Positions 10,591 through 23,014 of a stretch of 56,944 nt of DNA are shown in pieces. A program made the position numbers and the translations under genes. The notes beneath the pieces are model-generated. The model was given only the letters and a program-made list of their open reading frames with translations. It was not told the DNA's origin and did no database searches. Position 1 is the first letter of the stretch. Each line of letters begins with the position of its first letter. This DNA comes from Hypsibius dujardini. Lineage: Eukaryota; Tardigrada; Eutardigrada; Parachela; Hypsibiidae. The stretch is taken from contig LRSR01010045.1 in assembly GCA_001579985.1 (NCBI GenBank), positions 1-56,944 on the forward strand, given 5' to 3'.

Positions 10591-13500
10591 TCAGCCTCTT
10601 TCCACAAACCAGTGGCAAACAAAATTATTCAAGTTACAGGCGAAGAAACGTTCAGTACAGACGGACTAGAATTAAGATTACCCACGTAGTGTTAAAACAA
10701 TCCATCACATGCAGTGGTACCTTGAGACGACACAATATTTAAGAGTGCTTACCTGGTAGTAGTCGGGTAGGTCTACGAGAAGTGAATTCCACCAGGCCGG
10801 TTGGTTGGCTCGCAAGTCCGCCGCAGTTTCTCGAAACAAGTTCAACGCGTTCCTCCCATTCCCATTAATGGTAGTCTTCATGAAACGAAGAATTTTTTTT
10901 GTATCCCTACCATCCCAGTAGTCACCTTGGTTGATCGAATGTATCGCTATCATTTCCGTGGATAAGGGGACATTGTGCTCTAACCGCTGTCGGGAAAACA
11001 TAGACACATTTTAACTCACAACTCTTGAGAACCGTGTAGTTGGTGACACGGTTCGTCTTACCCGGAGTGAATCTATAATAAGAGGAATTAGCTTGGTTGC
11101 TGCAGAACGAATGGGGCTTGCACCGACCGAATGATCCAACGTCAGCAGAGTTATCAGACCAGTCGCGTTGAGCGTCATGTCTGAAATCTCTGATATGTCA
11201 TCACTCGAATTCGCCGTATTAAACCACACCTGCAAGAAGACTTCAAACCCGGTGACGTTTTCTGATCCACCCGAGGCTTGTTGAAGGATGCTCGTCGTTA
11301 TTTCAGGAAAGGATAACAGAAATGCGATAATAGCTGAAATCAACCGCACCCGCAATAATGTTTCTCCAACAGCAGGTAGCTGCATTATCTGTTTGAATAT
11401 CCCGTTAACGAGTTCAGGAATATTATGTTCCATCATAGTGGCATAGCGTGAGACGATAACTTCCAGCATTTTTGCGGCAAGATAATATGACACAGTATGG
11501 GGTGTATGGAGATCATCATCTTTGGTATCTAGCACGCCAATGCATAGTGAGCATACCAGGTCTAACTGGTCTCCGCTAAGTTTCCAGTCCGGATTCATTG
11601 AATAGTTGTACAAACAAAGAGCCTGAAAAAATCCTACTTTAAATCCAGCTGAATAAAAAGCATGATCGATCACAGTGAGATTACTTTCTCATTCTTTGCA
11701 CGTTTTTTTGTTTTGCGAGACCCATCTGTCCCTATGCGGTTTCAGATTCTCGTACTGGGCTAAACAGGCTATTCAAGCTAATCCTAGGCTATTTCTCCTC
11801 AGTTTTCACTTGGAATAATTGGTACCAGTCTGAACTAGGCTAAAAATCACATACTAGTCCTGACTAGGAACACCTAGCCTCGTTAAGATAGGTCAAAAGT
11901 TAAACAGGGAAGGCTAGGCTAGCTAAACTGGGGGTCAAAATAACTATCCTCTTTTTGCTGTTTTACTGTTTTGCTGTTTTAGGATCAAGCATTTCCTAGC
12001 TTCTTCTTGGTTAGGAAACGCCTCGCCGAGAAAAGCATGCTTTCTTCCGTTTTGCAACGACTAACATTTTTCAGAGTCCTTCGAGGAAATAGAATTTCGA
12101 ATTCTGCGAAGTCATTGATCTTCCTGACATGTCCGTCACCTTTCATCCTTGACCTATTTCGATTTTCGGACAGCTAAGAAACGTGTGTGTATAAAGTCTT
12201 CTAGTTTCAGATGTCTGGTTGCATGGGGAAATGCTTTAAAGTGGGTTGTTTACCTTTTAGCGAAGAGAAAAGTTTTGCTGGATTCCCTAACATCGTCATT
12301 GCGAACCTTTCTTTTCCTGTTCTACCTGTAAGTTGCGCAGAATAGATTCGGACTTCTTCTTGTCGAAACTGCTTCTGGTTGGTCGGACTAACGGTAGATG
12401 GTTTAGGTTTTAGGTTTATGTCGATTGCAACATCAAAATGGCGCCCCTTTCATAAATCAAGCTGGCCTCTAGGAAGCTTGTTATCCGTTTCCGGTTCTAA
12501 TCTTCAGTTTCTGGTTGTGAAATGTGTTCTTTTGTTTGCTGGTTTCCTCTTCCTGTTATTGAAAGAAACGTTATAAATCGATTCGAAACTGTCAGTGATT
12601 GTGGTCAATCAATCCAAATCAACTCATTTAATAGGGGGCTAGGCAAGCGGAATAGTCTAATAAACTAACCGAGGCACGGCTAAACTAAACTAACCGGCTA
12701 ACCGAGGCAAGTCAGCCTAGTTTAGCCCAGTGCTGGGACGTGGAAACCGCTTAGAGGTGTCTCATATAAAATTAACGTTCTTCTAAGCTATCCGCTACGA
12801 ACTCTAATCCAGACATAGTCTCGTTATTCTTCGAATCTTAGGTCTTAGTATTCCTACCCCGCAGGAATTCTTTGTCATCGGTTAAAAAACTTACTTTAAG
12901 TGTCACAGCGACAGTGACTCACCGCATAGGAGTGAAATCCGTAATGCCCAAGAGCACCAAAGGGCTCACAAAGCCAGTCCAGAAAGCAGTCCAGGTGTTG
13001 CCATAACATGGGTGACATGTTTGCCGTTGTTAAGACAGCAAGGGGACCGAAAAGCTCATCATTGAACAGCCGAGCGTTGATTTTGTATGTCTCCAGGGGC
13101 GTCACGACGTGGATTGCCATGTCCTCGAACGAGTTAAGATTGCACGACTGCGATGCACAAGCTTGTGCTGTCAAATTGGTCAGACATCGCAGCACATGGC
13201 GACCAGCCCTACTATAAGAGAACTGCGAGGTGTATATAAAGGAACTAGGGATGTCCTGACCGTCTCGCATCAAACTGTCAGTGGTTGTTTGCTCGGCGAG
13301 GTAGTCGAAATGTTCCAGCAGCTTTGCTTCGAAGCTCACTTCAACCATCAGACTGGTTATGCTGGCATGTAACCATCGACGCCGTGGGTCATCGGACTCC
13401 AGCAGAATAGTTTGAGCAATTAGTTGAATTATCACTGATATTAACGGTTGACAATGAGGTGAAGCGTTAAGAGCGTCTGCTGCTGTCAGAGCGCTAGCAC

Positions 13501-14240
13501 CTGATTTTCTCGCCGATAACAATTCTAATTCACGAGTATGGGCGAGCCAAACGGGACCCAAGTTTTCATCCGGCAGTTCCAAGTCTAGTGTCGACTTGTA
13601 GGTATTTGAGAGGTGTTGGACGATTAAACTCAAAGACAATGGCGGAATTTTCACTAGCAGTTCTGACGTAAGACTCTGTAACAGAATGAGCCCTTAAGAA
13701 TTACAAAAAAAGATCAGTGATCTAACGAATACTAAAAACATCGCTAAAACATGTTCGATATTTCACTGATGATAGAGTGCTCAGTTGAAACTCCACAAGT
13801 GATATAAGTTAGACAAACAGACAGACAGACAGACAGGCGCGTTAGTTGATGCAGTGTTTTTTTTGCGATCGTTCTCGTACGCTTAATGAAAATTTAACAT
13901 AGTGATCATAACTATTTATTTTTTTTAGAACTACTTTGGAATGAATCCACTTACTGCAATACGCCCGGCATTAGCCACTTGCTACTTACGTTGAGTTCCC
14001 GGCATAATTCTTTATACTGGATATATTGCACGTGACGGCGATCGACCTTTCGGCTTTCGATGGCGGAATTACAGCCGTAGACTAACTTCTGAGCTGAATT
14101 CCATTCGTCATCGTCAGTTGGGCGTGGTATACTGCCGATGAGCTCCCGATGATCGCGCTCGTTGCCCTTCACAAGTACCCCCTGATTGACTGCATCGACA
14201 GGAAGCAGCAGATTGCTTCTACTTTCCACGGTTGGGCAAT
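10591..14240 (-). CDS. Importin-7-like HEAT protein, C-terminal half (paralogue B, 5' end not found)
   Basis: Exons on the minus strand: 14240-13990, 13675-12923, 11622-11020, 10986-10753 and, tentatively, 10665-10591, all with GT-AG borders and consistent phase. The product is a run of HEAT-like helices. The third exon (ALCLYNYSMNPDWKL, then AAKMLEVIVSRYATMM) and the segment FRETAADLRANQPAWW resemble the C-terminal third of importin-7/8, nuclear import receptors of the karyopherin-beta superfamily. That assignment is by eye and moderate. Paralogue A at 16582-18558 has an intron at the matching place before this helix block. The Ran-binding N-terminal half is absent, and the incoming phase of the first exon (1) means at least one upstream exon is missing. 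Introns hold a foldback repeat (11748-12740) and a GACA run (13810-13840). Confidence 0.55.
11748..12740. repeat. Foldback repeat inside importin-B intron
   Basis: Arms rich in CTAGGCTAAAC words face each other: TACTGGGCTAAACAGGCT at about 11755 and GCCTAGTTTAGCCCAGTGC at about 12716. It fills most of the intron 11623-12922. The arms are imperfect and the middle contains no supported ORF. Confidence 0.5.
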
Positions 14241-14324
14241 CTGTGCTGTTCGCGTTGTTTTTCAGTGTAGTGGAACTGGCAAGGAACGCATATGAGATTT
14301 TAAATTCCGATCGGACTCATCTTT

Positions 14325-15125
14325 TTTCCTAAATACATGTTGGCGTGTGACGATTTCGAAATGTGTTTTAGGTCTCCTTCTCATCTGGTTTGGCCGGCAG
14401 AAAATCCGAAATTCCAATGGCACCAATGTCGGTTTTCTCTAGGAAAGCCATGATTGATTGATCGACGACAGAGACAAGTTTTGCAAAAGCCCCCCTTAGC
14501 TCCGCCCCTCTCTTTCAAAAATGTTGCTGCTGATGGCAATAGATTTAAATTAATTTTTGTACCGGGCAGACAAAAAAAAATTATTGGTTGAATTGATTTG
14601 AAAAGGTTGATATTTTTATAGTGGAAAAGAAGGAAAATTGAATCTTTCAGTGTTTTCGTACCTGGAAATATCGCCAAAAAAACAGTTTCTGGAGGTGTGC
14701 CGATGAAATAAATTTTGGAAACCATCACTAATATTGGACTAAATTATAAAAATAAAGCGGAGGCGGTTTGCAATCCGGCTCTGAAAATCACCGCCAGTGC
14801 GCCAGCTGGCAACGGCGTCTATGGAATTTCATTTTTTCTGGACGAACTTGATTGTAGCCTTCCTCAAGCATATTATTATTTTATGCAAATCAATACTTGT
14901 TATTTAATAAAAATATAATGTTAGCGTAATATTGAATGAAGCACTGGAAACAAATTTGCAGATTTGTTATATTTCGTGGATCAATCAATCAGTTGTGGCT
15001 TTCGCTGAGAAAGCCGGCAACGGTGCCGTTGGACTTCCGGATTTTCTGCCGGCCAAACCAAATGAGAAACAGACCTAAAATAAATTTCTAAAATCATGAT
15101 ATACCAACGTGTATTTAGGGAAAAC
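14325..15125. mobile_element. Non-autonomous DNA transposon with ~140-bp TIRs
   Basis: The left arm 14325-14462 and right arm 14980-15125 are inverted copies with ends TTTTCCTAAATACATGTTGG and TTTTCCCTAAATACACGTTGG and the shared core TTTGGCCGGCAGAAAATCCG. The 500-bp centre encodes nothing recognisable. It lies 85 bases upstream of the first identified exon of importin-like gene B, possibly in its intron or promoter. Confidence 0.75.
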
Positions 15126-16581
15126 ATCAGTTCAATCGAAATTTGAAACGTCATATACCTTGTGAGTGAGGTAAGAGACATGGAGCAACACGTGACGGTT
15201 TCATTCTTTCGGTCGAAGTTACGAATTTTCTTAAGCAGTTCCTGTCATAAAAGACGGTCCGTCAAGGTACAGTACTGTATGTACCGGTACAAAAACAAAA
15301 TGCCGACATCACAGAGTGCTTCCATGGTGAAACAACTGGCTTATTGCTAAAACAGTTTGTTGGTTAAAATGTTTTGGGTTTTTTTTAAACGACCCTAACA
15401 GCTTGTTGAAAGACCCTAGGGCTACCACGTACCGCGTAATTACGACACTATTTTAATCGAACATCGGCTGTTTGTATTTTCGGTACCCGGTATAGCACCG
15501 TGCTACCCTTCTGACAAGGTGTCGGATGGAGATATTAAAATCAAATAGCTCTGAAATGTTTTTGATATAAATTAGATGCAATACGATGATTTTAGAAAAC
15601 TATATTGTTATTGTTATTGTTCGACTAAAGCAGACAAACCCTCGCGGGACATATAGTTTCACTATGAGCCTTGGTCTGGGCCACAGAAGATGCGGAACCT
15701 CGGGATGTCATTGACAACTCCTCTATGTATTTAGCACTTGATTTTATGATCAATTTTCGTGAAAATAATTTGAAATTTGAAATTTCAGCTTTCGCTTATT
15801 AATAAAATATATATAACATGACATAATATAATAGTATATTGTTTTTTAATAGTTTAATTTACTGGCAATTTGAAATGTTTCATTCGTCTAATCCCAAAAA
15901 CTTGTTAATGGTAGAATGCGAAGGCTTTCTGTGGGACTCACAATCTTACAGAAAAATGTCTCCCACATTGACCGTCCCCCCGGAAAAAAAACTTATATGC
16001 GGGGTCCGAGCGCCCGCCTCTGGACCCCTAAGCAGATATAGCACCCAAACCCCCCATTTAGAACCCTCGCCGTCCTCTTTACCCAACCTCGATGCGCCAC
16101 TAACAGCAAAAAAGATCGATTTTGGATAAATAGTCACATTCAATAACTTTTGACGTTGTTTTGTTTAAAAATTAATTTCTGATCTTCTCACATCGACCGA
16201 ATTATTTTTGAAGATGATAGGGTGTACTTACGAAACGATTTTGCGACCGCATGAATCTGGTGCTGTATAATAGACCTGTTAAAAAGTGACATTACTCCAC
16301 AACCTAGTCTCCACAAAGGCAATACGCTCGATGTGAAAAGATCAGAAATAAAACGTCAAGCATGACAGCGTCAAAAGTTACTGAAATTAAATCCTTTCAG
16401 AAATCGCTCGTTGTCGCTGTGAGAAATTTTCCAATGGCACTGTTTCTGTGACATGCTGCTAAAGAAATGCATTGGGTTACATCAACGAAATATATTTCAA
16501 AAAATGGTTAATAAATTTAACTACTTAAAAACAGCTTTTTGAAGTTTCTTAAACGTCTTATTACTAGGCGAAAACCAACTA
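15126..16581. other. Intergenic stretch with a small foldback repeat
   Basis: Between paralogues A and B. It contains a foldback with arms at about 16143-16200 and 16327-16383 (TCGATGTGAAAAGATCAGAA and its diverged inverse). A 31-nt exon-like segment bounded by ACAG and GTAAGT on the minus strand, near 16236-16266, could be a lost upstream exon of gene B, but is too short to judge. AT-rich runs lie at 15780-15860. No other gene was seen. Confidence 0.4.
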
Positions 16582-18558
16582 TCATTTACAAATACGATCT
16601 GCTCTGCAGCCTGCTGAAGAACACACCTTATCCTCTATTCGAGTATCCACCAGCCTGACGTTCCATTGTTGTCGGTCCTTTTGGATTCTTTGACATGCCA
16701 TTTCAAAGAAGTGGAATTCGTTTTCGATATGAAATTCCATGCTGCTGCTACTTGTGGACAAATATTCATCTATATTGTACTCAGGGTGGTCTCTTTGGAT
16801 GGGTAGTTCCTTTGGATCGAAGTAGGGACAGTCCGTTGAAAGCCGATACTCCATGAGTTTCTGAAATATACATCTATTTGGATCAAACAAGTAGTCCAAA
16901 TGTTATTTTACTCGATCTATAATAACCTTGAACTTGAACACGGCACAGAAAATGGACAGAAATCGCCTCTAAATCGGTCACCTGTAGGAGACATAATATT
17001 GCCGGCAGATATTTCGGTAAGTATTCGCGATCAACACTGAATTCCAGCATGATGGTCAGTCCGAATACCAATAGCCGCTTATCCTGGACCGGTCCGGAAG
17101 TGGTCGCAATATTTCGTAACAGAATGTCGGCAAATTTAGTCGGCGCATTCAAATGCTCGCCCAATACAAAGTCCAATACACTGACCGCCTCAAGGGCTGA
17201 ATGCCGCTGTGCATATAAAGTGGCGATTATAACCATCAGAAGGCGGTGTCGTGTAACCAGGTGATATTTTGCCGTGCAAATCCGCAGACAATCGAAAACC
17301 ACAGGTGTAATTTTCGGCAAAAATGGCAGAATGGATCCTTGATGTTTTATAATCCAAATTTCCAGCAGTTTGGCTGTTACAGATGCCCTAGTGCCGTCAT
17401 CGCCGTGCACACCCTTCGTCAGTATTGCGCCGCATATTTTCCAAATATTTTCTAAGTGACCGGCATCGTTCAAGAATAATTCATCGCAATTAATGCAATG
17501 CAAAAGATATTGTGCCTAAATACGGACCAAAGACAATTATGCTAGTATTTCATAGCTTATCCGAATTAAGCATAATTTTTGCCATACCATTTCAATGCCG
17601 AACAGCCAGACTGTCCTCTTCTCCGCCGCAATTTCAACGCAAAGATCTAATCCGTGCAAAAAGTACGGAGGTTTTTCGTGGGCAGACAGCAGCGTTAGTA
17701 GATTGAAACCGGTTTTGCATATATCGTCGTACTTTGAAAAAGATGGGTCATGGCGCTGTGCAATGCGTACTAACTGCAGAATGGCCGAACAAACAGGAAG
17801 AGTCTTGTTTTGACGTATCGTTTCCCCGACAAAGTCTTTCACTGTATTTGCGATATCCTGTGCAAAACGAGTATATGCTCCATTCAATGCTGGTTTTATC
17901 AACAACGTCGCCCGGTCTTCTGCTTGGTTGTAAAGCTCTTGGAAGTGCATGCAGAATTTCAATATCCTGCTCGGCTGGTTCAGAAGAGAACTCCGAACAC
18001 GTTCCCGGTCCACGTCTGACGATGCTGAAAGTATGCACTGACTGATCATTTCATAGGCAATAGTCTCGAAGCTTTCATCAAAGACCGTGTCACTATTCAG
18101 ATCGGCTTGATCCAGCATATAGTGGAGGAAATCTGAGCCAAGAAGAGCAGCTTTCGATTCTACGTTTGAACTATCCTCTGCCGATGCCTCCCCGTCCTGA
18201 AAATGGCGCCCCTGCCCGTCCATTAGACTATCCATTAGCCTGAGAAAATACCATATCAGGTCAAGTATGTTGTTGTCAGGCAAGCTTTCGCCAAAGAGTA
18301 ACGCCTACGATATAATCGAACGTGAGTTATTACATCATTTGTCGGCTATTACTCGGACAAAAATGGAAGTTTACATCAGTAGGGGTTGGCTAGGATGGAC
18401 AACCGAAATCTTACCTCCAAACGGTCAAATATGGATTCGGTATTAAGAAATATGATCCAAGCTCGCTTCTCGACTGAGCATCTATTGTATTCATTCACAA
18501 CAATTTCTAGTGCGGTGATGTCCGGCATCAGTTCCAGTTTACTCGCGACATCTTTGAT
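16582..18558 (-). CDS. Importin-7-like HEAT region (paralogue A), probably fused to the upstream kinase
   Basis: Minus-strand exons: 18558-18415, 18304-17588, 17515-16982, 16860-16582 (stop), all phase 0 with GT-AG junctions. The 557 residues are HEAT-like helices. Helix pair ASVTAKLLEIWIIKHQGS and the later DKRLLVFGLTIMLEF line up by eye with the C-terminal region of importin-7/8, and ENEFHFFEMACQRIQKDRQQ near the end resembles the conserved importin-7 C-terminal segment. The N-terminal Ran-binding half is missing; its place is taken by kinase exons ending 58 nt upstream. An in-frame ATG at about 18522 could be an independent start. Cargo and function are unknown. Confidence 0.55.
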
Positions 18559-18616
18559 CTGTAAAATTCACCTTTACAATGTTTTTTTAGTTCGTCCCAA
18601 AATAGCTTAACAGTAC

Positions 18617-21600
18617 CGGTAGGGGCAGATTGATGCTCAGGACATCTTGAAAGTCGGCCACTAGTTTGCACACGTCAGTTGCGGTCGGCCTGTCCTTGGG
18701 GTCTGCGGCATAGCATGCAGTAATAAGCGAAACAATTTCTGGCGGTCCGTTTTCAAATGGTTTCGGTCTTAGTCCTAAACATTGACCGGCTCATGTTTCC
18801 TACCTACACTTCTCACGGCAGTATGATAGGCTTAACGGTACCTTTGGACACAGCAACTAGCAAATTATGCGATGTAATACCCTCTTCACCGAAGTCCAAC
18901 GTAGCATATGGCTCCCTTGTATAAAAGAAACGAGTTCGAATCTGAGTGAACTGACACATCTGCGAGCGCAATGCATCGACATACCTGCGACTGAATATTT
19001 CCCAAATCACAATGCCAAGTGAGTATATATCGCATGAATATGAATAATTGTTGAACGCTATAAGTACAATCCGAGTGTTATATTCGTGTTCGCATAGTTA
19101 TATGTTCCTGAAAATGTGTGCTGGGCAAAGCGGTGCCTCACATGTAAATACTTCGGGAGCCATATATGATGCAGTGCCCTAAATTGAAAAGAGAAACAAA
19201 GCGTAAAGCCAATCTTCATCCAGATGATGATCATCCAGTTTATCCAGGACTGTGATATTCCTGACCTTGTTGGGGAAGAATTTGTTAAACTTTAAATGAC
19301 TGAATTTCGTGACGAGCAATAGAGTCGTTTGTTGTTCAATGAACATGAAGAACGGAAGAACAATAGTGTGAAACATGAACTACTTGCTGCAAAGGTCGTG
19401 CCTGCAAGTTGTGTTACATGTTACTCGCCGTCAGTTGGAGGCAGATATTCGATTTCGCTGCCAAGACGGCGGCATTCGGAATTTCCACGTTGATTTCACC
19501 AGGCCGTTGATGTATTGGGACTCTTTTTTGTTATCATAGTTGCATGAATCTTTTGAGAGCTCAAAGATGTGTAATACCCATACCCTCGATGTGGAAAGCT
19601 TAGACTTCAGTGGTGTCGCTAGGCCGAAATCGCAGACCTTAGCATCCCGATAGTGGTTATAAAGAAGGATGCTATTCAACGAGCAGTTTAATTACTATGT
19701 TACAATTGAAATTTAATGAACGGATGTCTACTTACTTGGCTGTTTTGAGATCTCGGTGGATGAAATTTTTACCATGCAAGAACTGGAGTGCTAGAGCGCA
19801 GTGACTTATCCACCTTGGTGAAATCGTTCCAAAACACTCAACATGTGTCCATAAATGTCATGCAATTCAACTAAATTCGACTAGAATTACCTTAGTGCAA
19901 AAGACATGGAATACTCGGTCCTTTTCATACCAAAAAGATGGTCCTTGTGCAAATCTAAATTATTCAACCGTATTCATTTGAGCTAAATATCAACAACAGC
20001 AAGGTGTTATATTTTTTTTATATATATGACGTACGGTTTTCAAGCGACCCTCCTTCGACAAACTCCGTTACAATACACTGTGTCAGATTCGGATCATGCA
20101 AGCATGTTCCAATTAAGTTCGCAATGTTTTCGTGTCTCAGCAACCGCAGGGAACAAATCTGAAAGAGGGAGTGACTTTAGGTTGAGTTCCAGTATGGCTG
20201 TAGCCTGATGCAGCGTTGAAAGACAGTTAAACCGGGCGGACTGAGCTTAACATTTAAAGTCATACGTGTATCTAAAACTATTTGATAGGCTAAGAATATA
20301 ATTGATTACATAAAGCAAATCGAACAAACAACAAAATTAGCCCATGCGTATCAATTCAAAAGACTCAAACAAAATTAGCAGCTGCCGCGGCATCGGGGCT
20401 CACAAATGCGGCAGTTTTTGAAGAACATCATTCAAATTGATCTACAAGTCAGGAGCCTGCGCTTCTTGCTCTCCAAGCCTTCCGCTGTCGGTCTCATCCC
20501 CTGTGCTGAGCAGATCGAGATAACTTATTTTTCGGCACACCAGGTATAGTGACGAACTGTTCATAACCTTTAACCTATATTCATGGGTGGGGAGGGGAAG
20601 CTCGTCCGCTTTGTTATACTACTAGTTGGAAAAACCAACTTCGACTGGTACATTGTCAAACATACTGAACTATTTTTTTACAGCTTTTGCTAGCCCTTGA
20701 AAGATAAACAATTGCTTAATAATGTCTTTTGAAGGACAGACAGGCATGAAAACAAAAGACAGATTATTCTATCTTTGACAAATTTTGATTCATTTCAAAA
20801 ACCCTGAGCGAAACGGTGACATTGGTGTACGTTGATTTTAGACCAAATTTGTTGATTCCAGTATTTTCCTACTGACATTTTGTCATCTAAAAGGATCTTT
20901 TAAGGACTTGAAAATGATGCCAGTTGATTGCAGTGAGGTTGCTAGCTGTTTGGTGGTCAAATACAGTCAAAATCTTTTTGGAAGGAACTTTTTCGTCTCA
21001 CGACTCTCTCCAATTGACGTGATTGTGATGAAACATCTTTACCAGCCCGTTAAACATCAAACTGTCACCAACACATCGTTTGTTGACGGTTTTGGAATGG
21101 AACAATGGGAATGATCCTATTACTACGGATGGGCTGCAACTGCAAGGAGCGGGATTCTAAGGGCGCGTGACGTCACGTTGAAATACATTCCTGTACCAAA
21201 TTCCGACTATAGAAGGGCCTTTACTGCGTACAGTAGTAGTCGGCAAGCGGCTACCATTCAGAAAATGTGTGTCGTACACTGCAGTTCAATAGGATAACAG
21301 AAAACAGCACTTTTTCAAAAACAGGGAAAACGCATCTGGAGTTTAATACGGCTTTGGCACATCTATGTAATATCTGTGATTTGTTGAGATTATTATCGGA
21401 AAAGTTATGCGGACGAAATACCATGGTTATGCAAAATTAGGGACTGACTTTAGGAATAGAAGAGTTAGGATATCCGCTTAATTTGCTGTAGGCTCGCACT
21501 CGGACTACGACTTTGTGCTTGACTTGAACAATCACACCGAAAAATGGGTCATACCTCGTCCTTCAGTTCATCTGGCCTTGCGTGTACGTCTGTCTGGCTA

Positions 21601-22106
21601 TTTCTGTGTTTGTTTTTGTATGTGTGTGTGTGTGCTTGTATGTATCTGTTTGTATGTATTTGTGTGTACGTGTCCGTGCCTGATCTGTCCGAGGTAGGGT
21701 ATTTAATATTAAGTATTTCATAATAAATAAATATGGGTTACAATTAAGCAGTTTTGTAAAGACTTACTTCGCGGTCGAATATCAGGCCAACTTTCGCCGA
21801 GTTGATTGAATTGCTGAGTTGCTCCTTTACGGCCACAACTTCGCCTCTTAATTTCGCTAAAGGTTTTAAGAACGTGTACACAAACGACCGGAGTCGTCAC
21901 CTCGTTGGATAATACAACTAAAATAGCTCACCTTTCTTCACAACTCCATAAGCCCCAGCGCCAAGATTCTGAAAACAAGGATTCGATCATTTTCTTTGTC
22001 CACCGTGGGATCAGCGGTGTCAGAAGTTAACAAAAAAATCGACATGCTCAATCAGGTTACCTACCCTATTATGGAGGAACTCCAGATCTTCATAGCGGAA
22101 CTCCAT
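18617..22106 (-). CDS. TAK1-like (TKL) protein kinase domain
   Basis: Minus-strand exons: 22106-22065, 21968-21932, 21856-21768, 20158-20035, 19870-19736, 19671-19584, 19178-19142, 19057-18985, 18915-18842, 18774-18617. Phases agree except for one base in exon 5. The 286 residues form a complete kinase: Gly loop GAGAYGVV, VAVK lysine, helix-C Glu (DRE), RHENIANLIGTC, hinge VTEFVEGGSL, HRDLKTANILL, DFGLATPL, MAPEV, CDIYSLGIVIWEI, DRPTATDV. The pattern fits TKL kinases near TAK1/MAP3K7, cytoplasmic MAP3Ks that phosphorylate MAP2Ks; all catalytic residues are present. The sequence either reads on to a stop at 18587-18589 (short tail) or is spliced in phase to importin region A. Intron 3 carries a TGTG/TCTG run. 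Confidence 0.8.
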
Positions 22107-23014
22107 CGCAAAACAGAGTCGAAATCAAATCTTCAACACAATGGCGATGGCTAAACCCACCACGTAATGGACCAAAATATGGTGTGAAGTGTAAAAACAA
22201 TATTTAGTGTCTCTGGCGCTCACATGGCTTGAGGATGTTCAATTCACGCTTTCGAAATCAACCGGATATCCCAATGTGTGATTATGGAAGTACACTGGTA
22301 AAAATGGCGAAGAAATTAGTTCAGTAAAGGCTGGCGAGGCGATGATCGCTATGCGTTATCGGTTATCCTATTGATAACAAGTAGACTAGTAACGGCTGCT
22401 TTGTCGGGCAAACATTTTTCTAGCAGATAGACGTGGGGGAAATGCGCATCGGTGAGGTCATACTGTACACATTGCGACCACGTCGTGGTTAGTGGAACAT
22501 GTTGTTATTCCCAAAACCATATTCAGCAGCAAAAAAACCTTTAGAGTAACCCCACAATTCTAAAATATGTAGTAAATAGATTGGAACTTACAAGACTTAT
22601 CTGCTTCCGAACGGTCCGATGGGTCCTCGGGCTGGCAGATAAGGCCCTCGCACCTTTGGAAAGTTAGGGGGCACCAATAACATATACATTCAGTCGGTCC
22701 AGTAAAAAAGGTGAATTAATGCGCAGTCGGCGTCCTTTCGGGATGATCCCGGACATTATAACATTTTTTCTCTTTTGATTCGGGGTTCGAATATGGGGAC
22801 ATATTCAACTTTGTGAACGCTATAGGTGTCGGATTATCCCACCTACTTATCGCGCCTCTTGTACTATTATTGGTTAATTGGTTAATAGTTTAATAGCGAT
22901 CCATCGGCTACGTGAACGTCAGAACATGTAATTATATAACGATGTACAAATAGAAAGTGGTATTGTACAGTGATGAATCTTTTCTAACGAAATCGCATAA
23001 TGATCGGTAGTAAC
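22107..23014. other. Intergenic, nothing recognised
   Basis: About 900 bases between the 3' end of the MAP3K-like gene at 23015-23964 and the start of the TAK1-like gene. It presumably holds the promoter of the latter. No ORF or repeat stands out. Confidence 0.4.
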
